64,000 nucleotides of DNA from CAIZGX01 sp046048875. GTDB lineage: Bacteria > Bacteroidota > Bacteroidia > Flavobacteriales_D > Sanyastnellaceae. This document shows, piece after piece, positions 33,460 through 43,294 of this stretch. The stretch lies in assembly GCA_046048875.1 (NCBI GenBank), contig JBJOFG010000014.1, positions 310,001-374,000 of the forward strand. The letters run 5' to 3'. Positions within the stretch are counted from its first letter, which is position 1. Each line of letters begins with the position of its first letter. Under the pieces are notes generated by a model. That model ran no database searches and was not told the origin of the DNA. It saw only the letters and a list, made by a program, of their open reading frames with translations. The position numbers were made by a program, and so were the translations under genes.

Positions 33460-35397
33460 ATGTCAACGCAACACAAACTTTCCACCGCTGGATTACTTGT
33501 AACACTTGGTATTATCTACGGTGATATTGGAACCTCTCCACTCTACGTAATGAAGTCGATTGTTGGTGATAAGCCAATTTCTGAAATGCTCATTTATGGA
33601 GGTATCTCATGCGTGTTCTGGACGTTGACCATTCAGACAACGATAAAGTATATTTATATGACCCTTCGTGCCGACAACAAAGGTGAAGGGGGAATTTTCT
33701 CATTGTTCAGTTTGGTAAAGCGAAGAGGAAAGTGGTTGTTTTGGCCGGCAATGATTGGTGCAGCGACTTTGTTGTGTGATGGAATTATTACTCCTCCAAT
33801 TTCTGTGGCTTCAGCTGTAGAAGGATTGAAAGTATTTGATGAAGGAATTCCGGTCATGCCAATAGTCTTGGCCATCTTAACAGGTCTCTTCATGATTCAG
33901 CGTTACGGAACAAAGTTGGTGGGTGTTGCATTCGGACCAATCATGCTTATTTGGTTCTCCATGTTGGCGGTATTAGGAACCTATAATGCATTTCTTCATC
34001 CTGAAATTTTCAATGCTTTAAACCCGAAATACGCCTACGATTTATTGGCGAATTATCCAAAAGGATTTTGGTTGCTAGGTGCAGTATTCCTTTGCACAAC
34101 AGGGGCAGAAGCGTTGTATAGTGATTTAGGTCATTGCGGCCGAGCGAACATTCGGGTAACCTGGATCTTCGTGAAAACTTCTTTGGTGTTGAACTACATG
34201 GGTCAAGGGGCTTGGTTAATGCAACACGATAAATTGGAAGGAAAAAATCCATTCTTCGAAATCATGCCGGAATGGTTCCTTTTACCCGGAATTATTGTGG
34301 CAACAGTTGCAGCTGTAATTGCGAGTCAGGCTTTAATCTCAGGTTCGTTTACGCTTATTGGTGAAGCCATCAACTTGAACTTTTGGCCACGCGTAGCCAT
34401 TAAATTTCCAACAGAAACAAAAGGCCAGTTGTACATTCCAAGCGTGAACTGGTTGCTGTGGGCCGGTTGTGTAGGTGTAATGCTTTACTTCAAAGAGTCT
34501 GCCCACATGGAAGCGGCATACGGACTATTCATTACAGTGGCCATGTTAATGACCACGTTGTTGCTGTCGTATTATTTGATTTATCACCGCCATTGGCCAT
34601 TCATTCTTGTGGCCGGAATTGCATCGATGTTCTTCGCAGTTGAGCTTTCGTTCTTCATTGCGAATACTGTAAAATTGAAGGAAGCTTGGATGATGTTGAT
34701 TGTTTACGCTGGAATTCTCATGGTGATGTACGTGACCATTCGATACAGGAAATTCAGCAACGAACGAATTGGTTTTATTTCGTTGGATCCCTACATCGAT
34801 ACATTGAGAAAGCTTTCCGTGGATACTACTGTGCCGAAATATGCAACGCACTTGGTTTACATGACGAAGGCGAGCTTCACGGATCAGGTTGAGAAATTGG
34901 TGATTGATTCTATTTTGGAAGGAACGCCCAAACGTGCCGATGTTTATTGGTTTCTGCACGTAGATCGCACCAACGAACCGTATACCATGGAATACGAAGC
35001 GCAAGAATTGGTTGACGACTTAATCATTAAAGTGAACATTAAATTGGGCTTCCGTGTTCAAGCTAAAGTTCACAATTACTTCTGCTTCATTCTTCAAGAT
35101 TTAGCAACCAAGAATCACTTCAATCGCTTGCAAAAGCCTGAGCCATATGGCGCCTACAACAACAGCATAGATGTGCGTTTTGTGGTGCTTCAGAAATATT
35201 TGAGCGTGGAAAATGAACTGGGTGTGAACGAGAATTTCATTTTCGAAGCCCATCAATTCCTGAAGAGTATTTCTCTTACAGATATTGATGCATGGGGACT
35301 AGAAGAAAACAGAACGTCTGTCGAGAAAGTTTCAATGGTTGTGAAAGGGGGTGAGCGTTGTCATTTGAACATGCGCGCACACAAGGCTCAATCGTAA
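33460..35397 (+). CDS. kup: Kup-type potassium uptake protein
   Basis: The 645-aa protein has about 12 membrane spans, then a cytoplasmic C-terminal domain (about 450-645). Family markers are LGIIYGDIGTSPLYV at the N terminus, ADNKGEGGIFSLF, LCDGIITPPISVASAVEG and EALYSDLGHCG. It takes up potassium with protons. The length matches the family. It ends 3 nt before the convergent ABC-F stop. Confidence 0.96.
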   Translation: MSTQHKLSTAGLLVTLGIIYGDIGTSPLYVMKSIVGDKPISEMLIYGGISCVFWTLTIQTTIKYIYMTLRADNKGEGGIFSLFSLVKRRGKWLFWPAMIGAATLLCDGIITPPISVASAVEGLKVFDEGIPVMPIVLAILTGLFMIQRYGTKLVGVAFGPIMLIWFSMLAVLGTYNAFLHPEIFNALNPKYAYDLLANYPKGFWLLGAVFLCTTGAEALYSDLGHCGRANIRVTWIFVKTSLVLNYMGQGAWLMQHDKLEGKNPFFEIMPEWFLLPGIIVATVAAVIASQALISGSFTLIGEAINLNFWPRVAIKFPTETKGQLYIPSVNWLLWAGCVGVMLYFKESAHMEAAYGLFITVAMLMTTLLLSYYLIYHRHWPFILVAGIASMFFAVELSFFIANTVKLKEAWMMLIVYAGILMVMYVTIRYRKFSNERIGFISLDPYIDTLRKLSVDTTVPKYATHLVYMTKASFTDQVEKLVIDSILEGTPKRADVYWFLHVDRTNEPYTMEYEAQELVDDLIIKVNIKLGFRVQAKVHNYFCFILQDLATKNHFNRLQKPEPYGAYNNSIDVRFVVLQKYLSVENELGVNENFIFEAHQFLKSISLTDIDAWGLEENRTSVEKVSMVVKGGERCHLNMRAHKAQS

Positions 35398-35400
35398 GAT

Positions 35401-37266
35401 TTACATCATTTCCGAAAGCTCTAACCAGCGCATCGTTCCATTGTCTATTTGATCGGACAATGCGCCAAGTTCTAAAGCAATTTTTTCCATCTGAATATGG
35501 TCGGTGGCATTTAAAAGCTCAGCTTCAAGCTGGGCTTTTTTCTCTTCCCATAAAGGCAAATTCTTTTCAAGCGTTTCGAATTCGTGTTTGTCTTTGAATG
35601 AGATTTTTCCAGCGGGTTTTTTCTTTTCTTCTTTGATGGAAGGAGCGGGCTCTTCTTGCTTCTTTGCTTCGGCAAGTCTTTCTTGTTTCGCTGAAGCTTC
35701 ACTCAGCACCGCGCGGAAATCGAGTGTGCTTCCTAATAAATCGTGCACGTTTCCTTTTCCATCTAAAAGAAATAAATGGTCGACTAATTTGTCAAGGAAG
35801 TATCTGTCGTGACTCACAATTACCAGACATCCTGGGAAATTCAATAAGTAATCTTCTAGGGCTGAAAGCGTGAAGACGTCTAAGTCGTTAGTAGGCTCAT
35901 CGAGAATTAAGAAATTCGGATTCTTCATCAAAACCAACAAGAGTTGAAGGCGCTTGCGTTCACCACCGCTCAGCTGATCAATGCGGTTGAAGTGCATGTG
36001 CTTCGGGAATAAAAACTTCTCGAGCATCTGCGATGCGCTAATGGTTTTTCCTTTGGCAAGAGGAATGTAATCGGCCACTTCTCGAATGCACTCGATCAAT
36101 CGTTGTTCGGGTTTAAGGTGCGAAGAAGACTGCTCGTAAAATCCGAACACCACTGTTTCTCCATTCACAATCTTTCCGCCATCGGGTTCCATGCGTTTGG
36201 TAAGCAAGTTCAAGAAGGTCGATTTTCCACAACCGTTTCTTCCAATGATACCAATGCGTTCGTTCGATTTGAAAACATAGTCGAATCCGTCCATGACTTT
36301 CGATTCGCCCATAGATTTTGTGGCCTTAATGAATTCAACCACCTTCGAACCCATGCGCGTAATGTTAATCTCAAGATCCAATTCCGCATCGTCTGGTTTG
36401 CGCTTGAGCTTGTCTTTCAACTCTTCAAACGAATCCATGCGGCTCTTGCTCTTCGTTCCGCGGGCACGGGGCATGCGGCTAGCCCATTCGGCTTCGCGAC
36501 GGAAGAGATTTAAATTTTTATCGCGAGAAGCGGCTTCCAATTGTTCGCGCTCTGCTTTCTTTTCAAGATAGTAAGAGAAATTGCCTTTGTATTTGTAAAG
36601 TTCTCCGTTTTCTAATTCCAAAATTTCGTTGGTGATGTTTTCCAAGAAATAACGATCGTGCGTCACCATAAACAAGGTCATGCGTGCCTTCGTTAAATAT
36701 TCTTCCAACCACTCAATCATGTCTAAATCCAAGTGGTTCGTTGGCTCATCGAGAATAAGGAAATCAGCTTCTTCCAACAAAACTCTTGCAAGGGCTATGC
36801 GTCGGCGTTGACCACCGCTCATGTTTCCCATTTGCTGGTTCAGGTCAATGATGTTCAACGCGCCAAGGATCTGTTTTGCTTTCGCATCGTAATCCCATGC
36901 ATTTGCATGTTCCATCATGTCATGCGCTTCTTGCAATCCGTCTCCGGTTGCAATGGCCAAGTCATACGCACGAATCGCCTTCGTCATGGCGTTGTCTGCA
37001 GCGAAAAGAAAATCTATAGCAGTGCCATTGGCATCAAAAGCTTCGTCCTGAAGCAAGATGGCCCATTTAATTTCTTTGTTGAATGTAATTCTTCCTGCAT
37101 CGGGTTCATCTTTGCCTGCAAGCATATGCAGCAGTGTAGATTTTCCTGTTCCGTTCTTCGCAACCAATGCTACTTTTTGTCCTTCTTCAATTCCGAAAGA
37201 AAGGTCGGTAAACAATTCACGAATACCGAAGGCCTTCGACACATTTTCAACTGATAATACATTCAT
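35401..37266 (-). CDS. ABC-F ATPase, Uup-like
   Basis: About 621 aa from MNVLSVENVSK (an in-frame ATG lies 27 nt upstream). It is a tandem ABC ATPase without membrane spans. Domain 1 has AKNGTGKSTLL and MSGGQRRRI, and domain 2 has GRNGCGKSTFL and LSGGERKRL. They are joined by a charged linker and followed by a C-terminal coiled coil with a Lys/Glu-rich stretch (about 520-600). ABC-F proteins act on ribosomes or branched DNA intermediates (Uup). The C-terminal coil favours a Uup-type role. Confidence 0.92.
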   Translation of the reverse strand: MNVLSVENVSKAFGIRELFTDLSFGIEEGQKVALVAKNGTGKSTLLHMLAGKDEPDAGRITFNKEIKWAILLQDEAFDANGTAIDFLFAADNAMTKAIRAYDLAIATGDGLQEAHDMMEHANAWDYDAKAKQILGALNIIDLNQQMGNMSGGQRRRIALARVLLEEADFLILDEPTNHLDLDMIEWLEEYLTKARMTLFMVTHDRYFLENITNEILELENGELYKYKGNFSYYLEKKAEREQLEAASRDKNLNLFRREAEWASRMPRARGTKSKSRMDSFEELKDKLKRKPDDAELDLEINITRMGSKVVEFIKATKSMGESKVMDGFDYVFKSNERIGIIGRNGCGKSTFLNLLTKRMEPDGGKIVNGETVVFGFYEQSSSHLKPEQRLIECIREVADYIPLAKGKTISASQMLEKFLFPKHMHFNRIDQLSGGERKRLQLLLVLMKNPNFLILDEPTNDLDVFTLSALEDYLLNFPGCLVIVSHDRYFLDKLVDHLFLLDGKGNVHDLLGSTLDFRAVLSEASAKQERLAEAKKQEEPAPSIKEEKKKPAGKISFKDKHEFETLEKNLPLWEEKKAQLEAELLNATDHIQMEKIALELGALSDQIDNGTMRWLELSEMM

Positions 37267-37337
37267 GCCGCGAAGTTCGTTGAATTTGTTCAATTATAGC
37301 ACAAGACATTCTAGCGCAATTGTGTTATTTTCGAAGT

Positions 37338-37784
37338 GTGAAATTTTACACTGCACCCTTCGCCGAAATTCCCGCTGAAAAAATGTACCGCATTTTGGCT
37401 TTGCGTTCCGATGTTTTTGTGGTGGAACAGAATTGTGCCTATCAAGATTTAGACGGAAAGGATCTTCAATCATTTTGGGTGTGGGCAGAAAATGAGCAAG
37501 GCGAAATTCATGCAACGGCTCGATTGCTTCCTGCAGGAATTTCTTATAATGAAATTAGCATTGGCAGGGTTTGTACCTCGCTTCTTTCTAGAAGGACAGG
37601 ATTGGGTAATTTGCTTATGGAAGAGTGTATTCAACAATGTGAAAGCATTTGGGGAAAGCAAACCATCACCATTTCAGCACAGCAATATTTGTTGAAGTTT
37701 TATAATGAATTGGGATTTGTTGTAGAAGGCGAAATGTATTTGGAAGATGATATTCCACATTTGAAAATGAAACGAAAGGCATGA
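37338..37784 (+). CDS. elaA: ElaA-like GNAT acetyltransferase
   Basis: About 148 aa from a GTG at 37338, which gives the standard ElaA opening (KFYTAPFAEI). An upstream in-frame TTG (37320) adds atypical residues. Markers are LRSDVFVVEQNCAYQDLDG, RVCTSLLSRRTGLGNLLM (acetyl-CoA loop) and a C-terminal FYNELGF. The substrate of ElaA is unknown. TATTTTCG lies 4 nt before the GTG, so the mRNA may be nearly leaderless. It overlaps the next gene by 4 nt (ATGA). Confidence 0.88.
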   Translation: MKFYTAPFAEIPAEKMYRILALRSDVFVVEQNCAYQDLDGKDLQSFWVWAENEQGEIHATARLLPAGISYNEISIGRVCTSLLSRRTGLGNLLMEECIQQCESIWGKQTITISAQQYLLKFYNELGFVVEGEMYLEDDIPHLKMKRKA

Positions 37785-39016
37785 GTTTTTCCATAACGAA
37801 ATACAACATTCACGAGTGGTTCATGGCAGCTGGAGTTTTCTGCATGAGTGTTTATTCTAAAGGAGTGACTGTGTTTTTAGCGCTTGCTTTTTTGACCATG
37901 CTTCTTCAAGTTTTTGTTGGTGGAAGGAAGTTGGAATGGCGCAGCCTAAACGCATGGGCTTTTTTGTTTTTCGCGATTTTCTCAGCGTTTTTATTGTCAG
38001 GAATTTGGAACGATTGGAACCACAAAACTGCCCTATCAGAGATAGAAACGAAGATTTCATTTCTGGCCTTTCCCTTGTTGTTTTTGTTTTCGTCCAAGTC
38101 TATTCTCTCAGCACAGTGCAAACTGCAATGGGCTTTGGTGGCCGGATGTGTCTTTTTTGCAATTGCTTGTCACATTCATGCTCTTGTTGGATTTAATGAA
38201 ACAGGATTGTGGGAAGAGTTCGTGTATGGAAGATTGTCTTGGACTTTTCATCCTTCGTATCTCGGGTTCTTTTATTTGCTTTCCATGGTATTCTTAGCTT
38301 CGGAATTCTTGGATTCCACGAACAAGATATATTCGAGGTGGCTGTTGACAGGGATTGTTTTCTTTTCGTTGGAAACTGCGTTCATGGCTTCGCGCGCAGG
38401 CTTCTTAGCGTTGTTTCTGTTTTACGGTATTTTTATTTTTTATGTATTTCGAAGTGGAAAGAGCAAAACGAAAGCCTATACAGTTGTTGGCTCCTCGCTG
38501 ATTTCTTTTTTGATTTTATTTTTTGGCTTTTCGCCTATTTCGGGAAGAGCGAAAGAGGCTGTTGCTAATTCCGCTTCAATAACGGAAACGAAGAAGGAAG
38601 AAAAAGTCGCAAGCACGAGCGAGCGCATTGTGAGTTGGCAGACGGCCTGGGAGATTGGTCGTGATTATCCTATGGGTGTTGGAACGGGAAATTGGAAATC
38701 ACACTTTACGGAACGATACAAACAGAAAGGAGCCAACTTCGCTGCTGAACATGCTCATCCTGCTCACAATGCCTATTTGCAAATGCTTGTCGAATGGGGT
38801 TGGCTTGGTTTACTTACCTTGTTGTCTTTGTTGTTCGTTGGTTTAAGAAGGGCTTGGCAGTTGAACGACTTGTTTTTCTTGGTCTTTGTCCTAGGGGCTT
38901 CTTTCCATTTCATTTTTGAAAGTATGCTTGAACTTCAGCAAGGACTTGTTTTTATTGGTTTCTGGATGTTTTTTCTAGTTCATCGGAGCCAGAATGCAGT
39001 GGTCTTAAAGTCTTGA
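37781..39016 (+). CDS. O-antigen ligase/polymerase-like membrane protein
   Basis: The 411-aa protein has about ten to twelve membrane spans and a large periplasmic loop near 255-330. That loop carries TSERIVSWQTAWEIG, YPMGVGTGNW and AEHAHPAHNAYLQMLVEWG, the Wzy_C pattern with its His residues. Members ligate or polymerise surface polysaccharide. The gene is translationally coupled to elaA (4-nt overlap). Polymerase and ligase cannot be told apart here. Confidence 0.87.
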   Translation: MSFSITKYNIHEWFMAAGVFCMSVYSKGVTVFLALAFLTMLLQVFVGGRKLEWRSLNAWAFLFFAIFSAFLLSGIWNDWNHKTALSEIETKISFLAFPLLFLFSSKSILSAQCKLQWALVAGCVFFAIACHIHALVGFNETGLWEEFVYGRLSWTFHPSYLGFFYLLSMVFLASEFLDSTNKIYSRWLLTGIVFFSLETAFMASRAGFLALFLFYGIFIFYVFRSGKSKTKAYTVVGSSLISFLILFFGFSPISGRAKEAVANSASITETKKEEKVASTSERIVSWQTAWEIGRDYPMGVGTGNWKSHFTERYKQKGANFAAEHAHPAHNAYLQMLVEWGWLGLLTLLSLLFVGLRRAWQLNDLFFLVFVLGASFHFIFESMLELQQGLVFIGFWMFFLVHRSQNAVVLKS

Positions 39017-39050
39017 ATAAGCACTATTAGGACAAGTCCTTTATTTTCCT

Positions 39051-39058
39051 TAAATTCG
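39051..39058 (+). promoter_or_regulatory. Candidate -7 box of the E2 operon
   Basis: TAAATTCG fits TAnnTTCG and lies 17 nt before the ATG. A small hairpin (AGGAC-AA-GTCCT, about 39029-39040) followed by TTATTTT lies upstream and may be a weak terminator of the previous gene. Confidence 0.35.
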
Positions 39059-39075
39059 TTGCGAAATTTATTAAA

Positions 39076-40401
39076 ATGGCAACAATTGAACTGAAGTTAC
39101 CCAAGATGGGTGAGAGTGTCGCAGAGGCGTCTATTTTGAGTTGGTTAAAGAAGGAGGGCGATCGTGTAACAGCTGATGAGCCTTTGGTAGAGATTGCTAC
39201 AGATAAAGTGAATAGTGAAGTTCCTTCTCCAGAAGATGGAATCCTTGTTTCTTGTCGTGTGAATGTGGGCGATACTGTTCAAGTTGGACATATCATTGCA
39301 ATTATTGAAACTGGAGACGGTGCAACCGCTTCGGCTCCTGTTGCCGTTGCAGCTCCCGCATCGGTTGAAGCGCCAGCCCAAGTGACGGCACCTGTTGCTG
39401 CTGCGCCTGTTGCGCAAGTAGCTTCTTCTTCAGACAGATTCTACAGTCCGCTGGTAAAGAACATTGCCAAGCAAGAAAATATTTCTCAAGCCGAATTAGA
39501 TAGCATTTCGGGTTCAGGTCAAAATGGACGTGTGACGAAGGAAGATTTAATGGGATACATTTCCAACAGAGGAAATAAATCGGTTGTAGCTTCAGCGGCA
39601 CCGGCTCCTGCGGCATCTGCTCCTGCTCCTGTTGCTTCGGCTCCTTCGGTTGAAGCACCACGCGTGAAAGGTCCTACCATCACGGTTGGTCCGAACGACG
39701 AGATTGTGGAGATGGATCGCATGCGCAGAATCATTGCCGATCACATGGTAATGAGTACACAAGTTTCTCCGCACGTTACATCATACGTTGAGGCGGATTT
39801 GACGAATGTGGTCATGTGGAGAGAAAAGGTGAAGAAGCAATTCGAAGCCAATGCAAAAACGAAGTTGACATTTACTCCAATATTTATTGAAGCCGTAGCG
39901 AAAGCAATTCGTGATTTCCCGGGAGTAAACGCAAGTGTCGATGGAAACAACATCATCATGCGTGGCGACATTAACATTGGAATGGCTGCAGCTCTTCCAA
40001 CTGGAAATTTGATTGTTCCTGTAATTAAAAACGCCGATCAGTTGAACCTAATGGGTATTGCCAAAAAGGTGAATGATTTGGCTGAGCGTGCAAGAGCGAA
40101 TAAATTGACTCCAGATGAAATTCAAGGAGGAACGTATACGTTGACAAACGTGGGTTCATTCGGAAACGTAATGGGAACGCCAATTATTAATCAACCACAA
40201 GTAGCCATTCTTGCTGTAGGTGCTATTCGTAAAAAGCCTGCGGTAATTGAAACTCCACAAGGAGATGCGATTGCCATTCGTCATATGATGTTCTTATCTC
40301 ACTCATACGATCATAGAATTGTCGACGGTGCATTAGGCGGACGCTTCGTTCGTCGCGTTGCAGACTATTTGGAGGAGTGGGATGTTAATCGTGAAATATA
40401 A
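39076..40401 (+). CDS. Dihydrolipoamide acyltransferase (E2) of a 2-oxoacid dehydrogenase
   Basis: The 441-aa protein has one lipoyl domain (about 1-78, lipoyl-lysine K44 in ATDKVNSE), an Ala/Pro/Val-rich linker (about 85-115), an E1/E3-binding domain (about 120-155), a second Ala/Pro linker and the catalytic core (about 205-441) with SYDHRIVDG. It transfers acyl groups to CoA. Branched-chain 2-oxoacid dehydrogenase is the likeliest complex, but pyruvate or 2-oxoglutarate cannot be excluded. It is the first gene of a four-gene rightward run. Confidence 0.9.
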   Translation: MATIELKLPKMGESVAEASILSWLKKEGDRVTADEPLVEIATDKVNSEVPSPEDGILVSCRVNVGDTVQVGHIIAIIETGDGATASAPVAVAAPASVEAPAQVTAPVAAAPVAQVASSSDRFYSPLVKNIAKQENISQAELDSISGSGQNGRVTKEDLMGYISNRGNKSVVASAAPAPAASAPAPVASAPSVEAPRVKGPTITVGPNDEIVEMDRMRRIIADHMVMSTQVSPHVTSYVEADLTNVVMWREKVKKQFEANAKTKLTFTPIFIEAVAKAIRDFPGVNASVDGNNIIMRGDINIGMAAALPTGNLIVPVIKNADQLNLMGIAKKVNDLAERARANKLTPDEIQGGTYTLTNVGSFGNVMGTPIINQPQVAILAVGAIRKKPAVIETPQGDAIAIRHMMFLSHSYDHRIVDGALGGRFVRRVADYLEEWDVNREI

Positions 40402-40421
40402 TTTTTGAAAATAAAACACCT

Positions 40422-42488
40422 ATGAAAACTCGTTTCTTTTCACTTTTGATTGTCGCTCTGGTTGCAATGAGCAATTCATTCGCGGCTTCGAATATGGGTA
40501 AGCCTGAATTTGTTGCTGCTTTCTCGGAAGCCAATAAATTAATGGAAGAAAAATTTTGGGACCAAGCGGCGAAGGAATGGAGAAACGTGTTGGCAATGGA
40601 TCCAGAGAACATCAATGTCAACTACAAGTTGGGATACTGCTTATTGCAGACTGAAACAAATAAGTTGGACGCTTTAATATATTTGGAAAAGGCCACTTCC
40701 AAGAAATTGAATACCAGTTACGATCCTTTTGATCCAAACGAAAAAGGAGCGCCCGTTGAAGCCTTGTATTACTTGGCTATTGCGCAACATTTGAATATGC
40801 GCTTCGACCACTCAACAGAGAGTCTTGAGACGATGAAATCATTGGTCAGTAAGAATCACAGATTGTCAAATCAAATCAATCGCGCCATTGAGACAAACAT
40901 AGAAGCAAAAAGACAAGTTGCAAATCCGAAGAAATACATCATCAAGAATGCAGGTAAAACCTTGAACAGCTCGTTTGCGGATTTTGGTCCGGTGTTGACA
41001 TTCGATGAGAGCAGTATTTTCTTCACAAGCCGTCGTCTTCGTCCAGATTCTACCAATGCGAATATTCGCGATTTTGAAACTGATAAGTTTCGTGACGATA
41101 TCTACGTTGCTTTCAAAGGAAGGGACGGACAGTGGGTTCAACCTGAATTATTGAATTTAAATTCAGATGACCACGATGCTACAATTTCAGTTTCTCCAGA
41201 CGGAAACACATTGTTCATTTATCAAGATAGCTTGGGAGACGGTCAAGTGAAGTACTCAACCTTAATTGGTGAAACCTGGAATGCGCCTGTGAAACTGGGT
41301 TCTGACATCAACACAAAGTATTGGGAAACACACTGTACCATTTCATCCAATGGAAATGAATTGTACTTCGTTTCAGATCGTCCAAATGGAAATGGAAAAA
41401 GAGATATCTATCGTTGTGTGAAAAATGCTGACGGAACTTGGGGCAAATCAGAAAATTTGGGTGGGTTAATTAATACATCTTACGATGAAGATGCACCTTT
41501 CTTGAGCCCCGATGGTAAGTTTTTGTATTTCGCTTCGAAAGGTCATACGACCATGGGAGGGTTTGATTTGTTCGTGAGTAAGAGAGCCTCTGATGGATCA
41601 TGGGGAGCGCCTGAGAATATGGGATATCCATTGAACACTGTTGATGATGATGTGTTCTTCCAGCCTATGGCTGACGGAAAGCGCGCATATTACAGCTCAA
41701 GAAGAGATGGTGGTAGTGGTGACTTAGATATTTATGAAGTTGAAATGCCTGAAGTGAAAGGGGCACAATTGGCCAGCCTTGCTGGTGTTTTCAAGCCGGT
41801 GAAAGACAAAGCATTACCAGAAGGGTTGAAAGTTGCGATTGTAAATACAAAATCCGGTGAATCCCAAGAAGCAACAGGTAATTCACAGACTGGTGAATTT
41901 TTAGCGGTGTTGAAACCTTGTGCTACATACCAGGTTGATTATTTCGAGGGTTTAGAGAAGCTGAAATCCGAGGTTCTTGTAGTTCCTTGCGAAGATCAGA
42001 AATATGAATTTAGCCGTGAGATTCAGTTGGTGGAAAAAGTAGTTGCTAAAGTCGATGAAATTAAATTCGATAAGGAGAATCCAGTGCAGACAAAGATTAC
42101 AGATGACGCTACTTATGCAGAATATTCTCATTTCTTCTTGTACGGTAAAAGTGATTTTTCAACAGGTGAGAAAGAGTTCAAAGACTTCATAGCACTTTGC
42201 CAAAAGGTTATTGACCAGAAGGCATTTGTTACCATTACCATTGAGGGTAGTGCTTCTACAGTTCCTACCGCTGGTAGTAAGACAAACGAGATGTTATCAG
42301 CGGAACGTTCTACAAATGCTAAGTCCGCATTGAAAAACGCGTTGTTGAAGAATGGTTATATGGAGAACGTCGACTTTAAATTCGCAACTCCTGTAAACGT
42401 TGTTCAAGGTAAGAAGTACGAAAACGATGCGATGAAGAATCGCACTGAGTATGAGAAATACCAATATATCAAAGTAAAAGTTCAATAA
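40422..42488 (+). CDS. TPR / PD40 propeller / OmpA-like envelope protein
   Basis: The 688-aa protein has a signal peptide (ending SFAA), N-terminal TPR-like helices (about 30-150), PD40 beta-propeller blades (about 185-445, with ISVSPDGNTLFIY, YFVSDRPNGNGKRDIY and FLSPDGKFLYFAS), a beta-sandwich region, and a C-terminal region resembling a divergent OmpA peptidoglycan-binding domain (about 560-688). This layout resembles PorE of the T9SS and related anchoring proteins. A paralogue lacking the OmpA-like part lies at 57437-59053. It is 20 nt after the E2 gene. Confidence 0.85.
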   Translation: MKTRFFSLLIVALVAMSNSFAASNMGKPEFVAAFSEANKLMEEKFWDQAAKEWRNVLAMDPENINVNYKLGYCLLQTETNKLDALIYLEKATSKKLNTSYDPFDPNEKGAPVEALYYLAIAQHLNMRFDHSTESLETMKSLVSKNHRLSNQINRAIETNIEAKRQVANPKKYIIKNAGKTLNSSFADFGPVLTFDESSIFFTSRRLRPDSTNANIRDFETDKFRDDIYVAFKGRDGQWVQPELLNLNSDDHDATISVSPDGNTLFIYQDSLGDGQVKYSTLIGETWNAPVKLGSDINTKYWETHCTISSNGNELYFVSDRPNGNGKRDIYRCVKNADGTWGKSENLGGLINTSYDEDAPFLSPDGKFLYFASKGHTTMGGFDLFVSKRASDGSWGAPENMGYPLNTVDDDVFFQPMADGKRAYYSSRRDGGSGDLDIYEVEMPEVKGAQLASLAGVFKPVKDKALPEGLKVAIVNTKSGESQEATGNSQTGEFLAVLKPCATYQVDYFEGLEKLKSEVLVVPCEDQKYEFSREIQLVEKVVAKVDEIKFDKENPVQTKITDDATYAEYSHFFLYGKSDFSTGEKEFKDFIALCQKVIDQKAFVTITIEGSASTVPTAGSKTNEMLSAERSTNAKSALKNALLKNGYMENVDFKFATPVNVVQGKKYENDAMKNRTEYEKYQYIKVKVQ

Positions 42489-42498
42489 GAATTCATAC

Positions 42499-43290
42499 AT
42501 GCTTCATTTAAAGAGACCGTTGGTTTTTCTTGACCTGGAAACCACCGGGACCGACGTTGCGAAAGATCGCATCGTAGAAATAGCTTTTGTAAAAGTTATG
42601 CCAGATGGAGCAACTGAAACGCTACCCGAATTTAAAGACACTAAGTTTTTAATTAATCCTGGAATGCCCATTCCCATTGAATCTTCAATGGTTCATGGAA
42701 TATACGATGCTGACGTAAAGAACGCACCGTTGTTTTCAGATTGCGCACCTATGCTGAATGATTTCATTGAAGGGTGCGACTTGGCAGGATTCAACAGTAA
42801 CAAATTCGATATTCCGTTATTGGCTGAAGAGTTCTTGCGTGTGGGAATTCCCTTTACGTTAGATGGAAGAAACACAGTGGATGTGCAAGTCCTTTTCCAT
42901 AAGCTTGAGCCCAGAAATTTGGCTGCAGCATATAAATATTATACTGGTGGATCGTTAGAGAATGCGCATGCTGCGTTAATTGACACACAAGCGACTTACG
43001 ATGTTTTCAAAGGAATGTTCGAGAAGTATAAAGACGACGAACGTGCTTTGCCAAACACCATCGAAGAAATTGAAGCCATGAGCAGTTACGGAAAGCGTGC
43101 TGACTTAATTGGAAACCTTCAATACAACGAACAAGGTGAAATGGTATTCGGATTTGGAAAACACAAAGGAGTGAAAGTTGCCGATGTGCTAACGCGTGAG
43201 CCGGGTTATTACAGCTGGATGATGAATGCAGACTTCCCTTTGTATACCAAGGAAGTTCTTCGCAAGTTCCGAAACAATATGATGGCCTAA
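42499..43290 (+). CDS. DEDDh 3'-5' exonuclease (DnaQ-like) with C-terminal extension
   Basis: The 263-aa protein has the four DEDDh elements: D12 and E14 in FLDLETTGTD, an Asp in LAGFNSNKFDIPLL, and His/Asp in NAHAALIDTQAT. The fold is complete by about 185. The extra C-terminal part (about 205-263: MVFGFGKHKGVKVADV, YYSWMMNADFP) is a small domain often joined to exonucleases in Bacteroidota. It could proofread or trim DNA or RNA. It lies 10 nt after the PD40 gene and 4 nt before a glycosyltransferase. Confidence 0.9.
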   Translation: MLHLKRPLVFLDLETTGTDVAKDRIVEIAFVKVMPDGATETLPEFKDTKFLINPGMPIPIESSMVHGIYDADVKNAPLFSDCAPMLNDFIEGCDLAGFNSNKFDIPLLAEEFLRVGIPFTLDGRNTVDVQVLFHKLEPRNLAAAYKYYTGGSLENAHAALIDTQATYDVFKGMFEKYKDDERALPNTIEEIEAMSSYGKRADLIGNLQYNEQGEMVFGFGKHKGVKVADVLTREPGYYSWMMNADFPLYTKEVLRKFRNNMMA

Positions 43291-43294
43291 AGTT